Shown here: piece by piece, positions 59,905 to 64,000 of the stretch
Layout: each line of letters opens with the position of its first letter
How positions within the stretch are numbered: position 1 is the first letter of the stretch
NCBI GenBank assembly: GCA_023436065.1
Contig: JAEZKU010000015.1
Coordinates: 1-64,000, forward strand
Direction: 5' to 3'
Length of the DNA stretch: 64,000 bases
DNA from: Bacillota bacterium
GTDB lineage: Bacteria; Bacillota; Clostridia; Lachnospirales; Lachnospiraceae
Program-made: the position numbers and the translations under genes
Notes under the pieces: model-generated
Told to the model about the DNA's origin: nothing
The model's input: only the letters and a program-made list of their open reading frames with translations
Database searches by the model: none

Positions 59905-60813
59905 ATGAAGAATATAAAAGGAATGTTATTTCTGTTCGTAGGATTTATTTTAGCAGGAACGTCCGTTATCTCAGCAAGACTGGTCATGGGAAGACTCGGG
60001 AACTTTACCATCACCTCAGTCAGTCTGCTCTTTGCCCTCCTGTGTCTGATACCGATGACGGGAAATAAGCTGACCATCATCAAACAGCTAAAACCTGCTG
60101 ACTGGTTTAATCTAAGCCTTCAAGCGATATTTGGAATATTCCTGTTTCGAATGTTTTTATTATTCGGTCTGCGACATACCTCCTCGGCTGAAGCCGGTAT
60201 CTTAACCGGAGCTACACCTGCCGTAACTGCCATATTGGCCAGAGTGATACTGAAGGAGAAGATGAACCGGAGAAAATGGATTGGTATATTTTGTACGGTG
60301 GCCGGTATCATTATCGTCCAGGGACTGCTGCAGCCCGGCAATCACTTCGTTCCGGGGCATATACTCGGTAATTTCCTGGTTCTCTGTGCGTGTTGCAGTG
60401 AATCCTCCTTTAACACCTGTTCCCGTATCTTAGCAGTCAAGGCACAGGACAGACAGGGAGTCTCTCTGCCGCCAATGGTACAGACGATACTGGTATCTGC
60501 AATTGCCATGCTGCTCTGCCTCGTTCCGGCGGCCTTTGAACGCCCTTTTATCAACTTATCAGGTATCGGTATCAGGGAATGGCTGGCGCTATTCTGGTAT
60601 GGCGCCTTTGTCACTGCCGTAGCATTTATCTGCTGGTATTCGGGTATCAAGCGCTGCAACGCTACCACTGCGGCTGCCTTTTCCGGTATGATGCCCTTTA
60701 CGGCTTTGATTTTGTCCGTACTGTTTCTTAAAGAACCTGCAGGGCTGCAGCAATGGTCGGGTGGCTTCCTCATCATATCGGGTATGGTGATGATCGGTAT
60801 GGGTGAGGATTAA
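59905..60813 (+). CDS. EamA/DMT-family exporter
   Basis: A 302-residue membrane protein with ten predicted spans in two EamA repeats (LARVILKEKMNRRKWIGI ends the first; VLFLKEPAGLQQWSGGFLI ends the second). Family members export amino acids and related compounds. ATG 59905 follows AAGGGGAAGAAGC; the long frame from 59749 covers promoter DNA. The divergent MocR regulator suggests that it exports a ligand-related amino compound. Confidence 0.9.
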   Translation: MKNIKGMLFLFVGFILAGTSVISARLVMGRLGNFTITSVSLLFALLCLIPMTGNKLTIIKQLKPADWFNLSLQAIFGIFLFRMFLLFGLRHTSSAEAGILTGATPAVTAILARVILKEKMNRRKWIGIFCTVAGIIIVQGLLQPGNHFVPGHILGNFLVLCACCSESSFNTCSRILAVKAQDRQGVSLPPMVQTILVSAIAMLLCLVPAAFERPFINLSGIGIREWLALFWYGAFVTAVAFICWYSGIKRCNATTAAAFSGMMPFTALILSVLFLKEPAGLQQWSGGFLIISGMVMIGMGED

Positions 60814-60944
60814 TTACTCCGATTGGTTGATAAAATAATGAAAATACGATATGATTGTGGATAGAAACCCTCTACTTTATCACCAGACTTGATTTCTGTG
60901 CTAGAATGATTCTGAAAGGACCGATTACAGAAAGGGAGGAAGGT

Positions 60945-61736
60945 ATGGAGAAAACCTATAAAACAGCTCAGATAGCAAGTATGATTGGGATACATCCCAA
61001 CACAGTACGTCTATATGAAGCACTGGGACTGATTTCTGCACCGATTCGTCTGTCAAACGGATATCGTGTTTTTACTGAACTCCACATCGAACAGTTCCGG
61101 CTGGCAAGAACAGCATTTCAGGTGGAGGTACTGCAGAATGGTCTTAGGAAGAAGATGATCACCATCATCAAATTATCGGCTAAACTTGAATTTGAGAAGG
61201 CAATTCAGCTGACACAAAGCTATATCAGACAGATCCAGACGGAGCAGCGAAATGCCGAGGAAGCGATCAGGATGGCGGAGCAGCTGTTGGCTGACCCTTC
61301 GAAGGAGTACATGGCTCAAAGAAATGGCCCGGATCAGATTAATCAGATAGACGGGGCACGGGTCATGACCCGGCAACAGGTTTCCGATTATCTGGAGATC
61401 ACGATGGATACCCTGCGGAATTGGGAGATGAACGGGCTACTCGAGGTGAAAAGAAAAAGGAACGGATACCGTATCTATACCGAGAGTGATATTATGAGAC
61501 TGAAGATTATACGTTCACTTAGATGTGCTAATTACTCATTATCTGCGATCCTGCGTATGATGAATGCACTGACTGAGGGCAAGCCGGTTGACTTAAGAAA
61601 GATGATTAATACTCCACAGGAGGATGAAACCATCATATCCGTATGTGATAAGTTGCTTACCTCGCTGGAGGCAGCCAGGGTGAATGCTCAGCATCTGCTA
61701 AAGCAGCTGCGATCCATGGAGAAAAAATATTCATAA
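60945..61736 (+). CDS. Double MerR-type HTH regulator
   Basis: A 263-residue protein with two MerR-type DNA-binding domains: the first at about 1-65 (TYKTAQIASMIGIHPNTVRLYEALGLI), the second at about 138-205 (MTRQQVSDYLEITMDTLRNWEMNGLLEVKRKRNGYRIYTESDI), joined by a helical segment (75-125). One chain may thus carry both halves of a MerR dimer, or bind two sites. ATG 60945 follows AGGGAGGAAGGT. The ABC exporter downstream (61863-63324) is its likely target. Confidence 0.87.
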   Translation: MEKTYKTAQIASMIGIHPNTVRLYEALGLISAPIRLSNGYRVFTELHIEQFRLARTAFQVEVLQNGLRKKMITIIKLSAKLEFEKAIQLTQSYIRQIQTEQRNAEEAIRMAEQLLADPSKEYMAQRNGPDQINQIDGARVMTRQQVSDYLEITMDTLRNWEMNGLLEVKRKRNGYRIYTESDIMRLKIIRSLRCANYSLSAILRMMNALTEGKPVDLRKMINTPQEDETIISVCDKLLTSLEAARVNAQHLLKQLRSMEKKYS

Positions 61737-61745
61737 CTCTACATT

Positions 61746-61780
61746 TTAACACCAGACTCAGTACTGGTGTTAATCTTTTA
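61746..61780 (+). terminator. Terminator after the double-HTH regulator
   Basis: TTAACACCAG and CTGGTGTTAA form a perfect 10 bp stem around ACTCAGTA, followed by TCTTTTATT, 9 nt after the stop. Confidence 0.75.
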
Positions 61781-61787
61781 TTCATAA

Positions 61788-61839
61788 ACCGGCGGCCGGG
61801 CCGCCGGTCCCCCGGAGAACCGAGACGAAGTCATCCGGG
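61788..61839 (+). repeat. GC-rich double hairpin before the ABC exporter genes
   Basis: ACCGGCGGC-CGG-GCCGCCGGT is a perfect 9 bp GC stem with a 3 nt loop (61788-61808); a second stem CCCGGA/TCCGGG follows (61811-61839). This is far more GC-rich than the surroundings. No T run follows, so it is not a standard terminator. The ABC ribosome site AAGGAGGG follows 14 nt later. Confidence 0.55.
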
Positions 61840-61862
61840 AGGGAATAAAGGAGGGTTAAGTG

Positions 61863-62594
61863 ATGGAAACAATCAGAATTGATAAGCTGTCCAAGTCCTA
61901 CGGCAGCTTTCAGGCAGTCAAAGGAGTCAGCCTTAGTGTGAAGAAGGGCGAGGTACTGGGACTTTTGGGTGCCAATGGAGCCGGAAAAAGTACTCTGATC
62001 GAATGTATTCTTGGTACGAGAAAACCGGATCAGGGTTCCATATCCATACTGGGAATGGACCCGAAGAAGGACAGGAGAAGTCTCTTTGAAAGAGTCGCCG
62101 TCCAGTTCCAGGAATCCAGCTATCAGGAGAAAATTACAGTGGAGGAGCTATGCCGATTAACGCATTCGTTATATCAGAAGCCAAGGGATTACGCTGAGCT
62201 TTTGAGACGCTTTGGAATTGCCGACAAGAGTAAGAAGCAGGTCGGTGAGCTATCCGGCGGTCAGAAACAGAGACTGTTCATTGTACTTGCTCTGATTCCT
62301 GACCCCGAGGTAGTATTTCTCGATGAGCTGACTACCGGTCTGGATACGAGAGCAAGGAAGGAGGTATGGAAATGTCTGTCCGAGCTGAAAGGTAACGGAT
62401 TAACCATTTTTCTTACCTCGCATTTCATGGATGAGGTCGAAGCGCTCTGTGACCGAATCTGCATACTAAAGAAGGGAGAGTTGATTTTCTCGGGTACGAT
62501 CGGGGAAGCAAAGGAAAAGAGTGGTTGCGAAAAATTTGAGGATGCCTATTTCTGGTTCAGTGACGAGGAGGAAAAAGATTATGAGAGCTTTTAG
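61863..62594 (+). CDS. ABC transporter ATP-binding protein
   Basis: A 243-residue ABC ATPase: Walker A GANGAGKSTL, signature VGELSGGQKQRLFIVLAL, Walker B VVFLDELTTGLD (Glu followed by Leu instead of the usual Pro), H-loop LTSHFMDEVE. It is an ABC-2/DrrA-type drug or lipid exporter subunit. ATG 61863 follows AAGGAGGGTTAAGTG; a GTG one codon earlier is possible. It overlaps the permease gene by 14 nt. The upstream double-HTH MerR protein probably regulates it. Confidence 0.93.
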   Translation: METIRIDKLSKSYGSFQAVKGVSLSVKKGEVLGLLGANGAGKSTLIECILGTRKPDQGSISILGMDPKKDRRSLFERVAVQFQESSYQEKITVEELCRLTHSLYQKPRDYAELLRRFGIADKSKKQVGELSGGQKQRLFIVLALIPDPEVVFLDELTTGLDTRARKEVWKCLSELKGNGLTIFLTSHFMDEVEALCDRICILKKGELIFSGTIGEAKEKSGCEKFEDAYFWFSDEEEKDYESF

Positions 62595-63324
62595 AACGAT
62601 GTTTGCAACAGAGATGAAGCTGGTCATCCGTGGAATGGATATGGTTATCTTCGGTATTGTCATGCCGATTGTGGTGATGATTATATTAGGAATTGTATTT
62701 GGTGATAAACCCGCCTTTGAAGAAGCCGGATACAGTTTTCTCAGTCAATCCTTCGGGGCACTGGCTGCAATTGCCATCTGTGCCTCGGGTGTAATGGGTC
62801 TGCCTCTGATTGTGGCAGATTACCGTAACAAAAAGATACTAAAGCGTTTCAAGGTTACTCCGGTCAGTCCTTTGCTGCTGCTATTTGTTCATGTCATGGT
62901 ATATACGGTCATTTCCCTGGTATCCCTGGTATTGCTGGCTGTGATTGGCAAGAGCTTCTTCGGCTTGGAATTCGAGGGCAGCTGGTTGGCTTTTCTTGGT
63001 GCGTACCTATTGGTTCTGTTGTCCATGTTCAGCCTGGGGATGATGGTCGGCGCAGTTTCGCCGAACATTAAGACCTCCAACCTGCTATGTAGCATCTTGT
63101 ATTTTCCGATGCTGATCTTCTCCGGTACGACCCTGCCTTACGAGGTAATGCCGAAGGGAATGCAGCGGGTAGCGGATATCATGCCTCTGACACAGGGCAT
63201 TAAACTGATGAAGGCGGCATCGCTGGGACTACCTGCAGGAGAATTCGGGCTTCCGCTGCTGGTCATGGTTGCCCTGGCAGTAGTCTGCATCGCGGTCTCC
63301 ATTCGGTTCTTCCGATGGGAATAG
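62581..63324 (+). CDS. ABC-2 type transporter permease
   Basis: A 247-residue membrane protein with six predicted spans; FRTMFATEMKLVIRGMDMVIFGIVMP at the N-terminus, IVADYRNKKILKRFKVTPVSPLLLL and LIFSGTTLPYEVMPKGMQRVADIMPLTQG in the C-terminal half are hallmarks of DrrB/ABC-2 permeases. ATG 62581 follows GGAGGAAAAAGATT; the long frame from 62521 lies inside the ATPase gene. It forms an exporter with the preceding ATPase. Confidence 0.92.
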   Translation: MRAFRTMFATEMKLVIRGMDMVIFGIVMPIVVMIILGIVFGDKPAFEEAGYSFLSQSFGALAAIAICASGVMGLPLIVADYRNKKILKRFKVTPVSPLLLLFVHVMVYTVISLVSLVLLAVIGKSFFGLEFEGSWLAFLGAYLLVLLSMFSLGMMVGAVSPNIKTSNLLCSILYFPMLIFSGTTLPYEVMPKGMQRVADIMPLTQGIKLMKAASLGLPAGEFGLPLLVMVALAVVCIAVSIRFFRWE

Positions 63325-63345
63325 CTTAGTAAACTAATATTTCAC

Positions 63346-63373
63346 TTGACTTTAGCGGTAAAAATGATAGAAT
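63346..63373 (+). promoter_or_regulatory. Promoter of the leuS T-box leader
   Basis: TTGACT (63346-63351), 16 bp, TAGAAT (63368-63373). A 14 bp inverted repeat, GATAGAATAAATGT with ACATATATTCTATC (one mismatch; 63366-63379 and 63395-63408), starts inside the -10. Confidence 0.7.
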
Positions 63374-63411
63374 AAATGTAATTTACTTGAAAAAACATAT
63401 ATTCTATCATG

Positions 63412-63656
63412 GCTGTGATAAGGAATAGTAGAAGATACCAATCTTTCAGAGAGTCGCTGGCTGGTGAGAAGCGGCAGATGAGGACTTTGAACTCACCTTG
63501 GAGCTCTCTGCTGAACTGATAGTAGGCAGAGCGGGCAATCCCGTTACAGAGGTAATGAGTACATGACTGTAAAGGTCATGGATTAGAGTGGTACCGCGGA
63601 AAGAGTTCATTATTTGGACCTCTTCGTCTCTAAAAATGAGACGAAGAGGTTTTTTA
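63412..63656 (+). promoter_or_regulatory. Leucine T-box riboswitch of leuS
   Basis: Stem I starts near 63412 (GATAAGGAATAGTAG); the specifier in GAACTCACCTTGGAG reads CTC (63492-63494), leucine. AGTAGGCAGAGCGG (stem II), a Stem III (CATGACTGTAAAGGTCATG) and a canonical T-box AGAGTGGTACCGCGG (63585-63599) follow. Terminator: CCTCTTCGTCTC with GAGACGAAGAGG (12 bp, 63620-63650), then TTTTTT. Uncharged tRNA-Leu should favour leuS expression. Confidence 0.95.
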
Positions 63657-63699
63657 GATTCTTTAGCAATGTAGTTATAACAAGGAGGAAACAATCACT

Positions 63700-64000
63700 A
63701 TGAATGAGTATTACATGCCAAATGAAGTAGAGAAGAAATGGCAGGAAATCTGGGAGAAGGAGCAGGCCTTCAAGGTTGGCACGGATAAATCCAAACCGAA
63801 GTTTTTCGCACTCGTGGAATTCCCCTACCCGTCAGGACAGGGCCTTCATGTAGGTCATCCGAGACCTTATACGGCTCTGGATATCATTGCCAGAAAGAGA
63901 AGACTCGAGGGTTATAATGTACTTTATCCTATGGGCTGGGATGCATTCGGACTTCCTACAGAGAATTATGCCATCAAGAACCACATCCATCCGAAGATCG
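63700..64000 (+). CDS. leuS: Leucyl-tRNA synthetase, N-terminal part
   Basis: The first 100 codons of a class I aminoacyl-tRNA synthetase; the window ends inside the gene. MNEYYMPNEVEKKWQEIW, FPYPSGQGLHVGHPRPYTALDI (HVGH is the HIGH motif) and YPMGWDAFGLPTENYAI are diagnostic of LeuRS. It charges tRNA-Leu. CAAGGAGGAAACAATCACT precedes the ATG. Control by the CTC T-box supports the assignment. Confidence 0.97.
   Translation, partial: MNEYYMPNEVEKKWQEIWEKEQAFKVGTDKSKPKFFALVEFPYPSGQGLHVGHPRPYTALDIIARKRRLEGYNVLYPMGWDAFGLPTENYAIKNHIHPKI

Noticed and set aside
1..64000. CRISPR arrays, prophage or transposase genes
   Set aside because: No regular short repeats with unique spacers, and no protein with integrase, transposase, capsid or Cas motifs was seen.

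Overview
The window looks like chromosome of an endospore-forming, low-GC Gram-positive anaerobe of the Clostridia, most likely a Lachnospiraceae (Clostridium XIVa-type) bacterium. The left end carries the gene order HU - rqcP - yabP - yabQ - divIC - tRNA-Met - spoIIE - tilS - hpt - ftsH, the same arrangement as in Bacillus subtilis. Strong AGGAGG ribosome sites, consensus sigma-A promoters, T-box riboswitches and many U-tailed hairpins fit this placement. The genus is not resolved from sequence alone.

Layout. 0-8.6 kb: sporulation, division, tRNA and protease core cluster, including a spoIIE promoter with Spo0A-box-like sites and an over-long 22 bp spacer. 9-31.7 kb: mostly housekeeping genes (CmpB-type membrane protein, DUF2156 protein, B12-binding radical SAM protein, nth, VanW-domain protein, AIR-synthase-like protein, Lrp regulator with aminotransferase, CheX, trmL, a two-component system, mutS2, HxlR regulator with nitroreductase, a catalytically dead HtrA-like protein, yhaM, rlmD). 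Three large inverted-repeat elements lie between genes at 19.5, 26.8 and 29.2 kb. 31.8-43 kb: a visibly AT-richer accessory stretch (MerR/EFR1 pair, Ntn-hydrolase, WYL regulator with phosphotriesterase, two NUDIX proteins, an RDD-TPR-S41 protease fusion, MazG, histidine phosphatase, GNAT). Several genes here look damaged or catalytically altered: an in-frame stop near a NUDIX C-terminus, an in-frame TAG in a small membrane protein, and RHG changed to RQG in a phosphatase. 43-53.5 kb: argC, a DMT transporter, aldo/keto reductases (one with an internal in-frame deletion), a TetR-controlled YxlE/F/G-like ABC cluster with two matching operators, a PAS-GGDEF-HD-GYP protein, a MerR regulator and an AraC-VOC fusion. 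53.5-64 kb: leucine and amino-acid genes: leuA under a leucine T-box with a duplicated decision module, a DUF3793 protein, LysR with a homoserine-dehydrogenase-like gene, MocR with an EamA exporter, a double-HTH MerR protein with an ABC-2 exporter, and leuS under a second leucine T-box.

How the parts work together. The left cluster couples sporulation (SpoIIE, YabP/Q) with division (DivIC), tRNA-Ile2 maturation (TilS), purine salvage and membrane proteolysis. At the right end leuA and leuS are about 10 kb apart, and both leaders read a CTC leucine codon, so leucine synthesis and charging should respond together to uncharged tRNA-Leu. Many accessory units are regulator-target pairs (MerR-EFR1, MerR-AKR, TetR-ABC, LysR-hom, MocR-EamA, HxlR-nitroreductase) whose operators can often be seen in the intergenic DNA.

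No CRISPR array, intact transposase, prophage or integrase gene was seen. The best candidates for something new are the RDD-TPR-S41 protein and the 55 bp repeats that flank its neighbouring NUDIX gene, the pseudo-HtrA, the structured intergenic elements, and the leuA leader with a second T-box decision module that has no Stem I.
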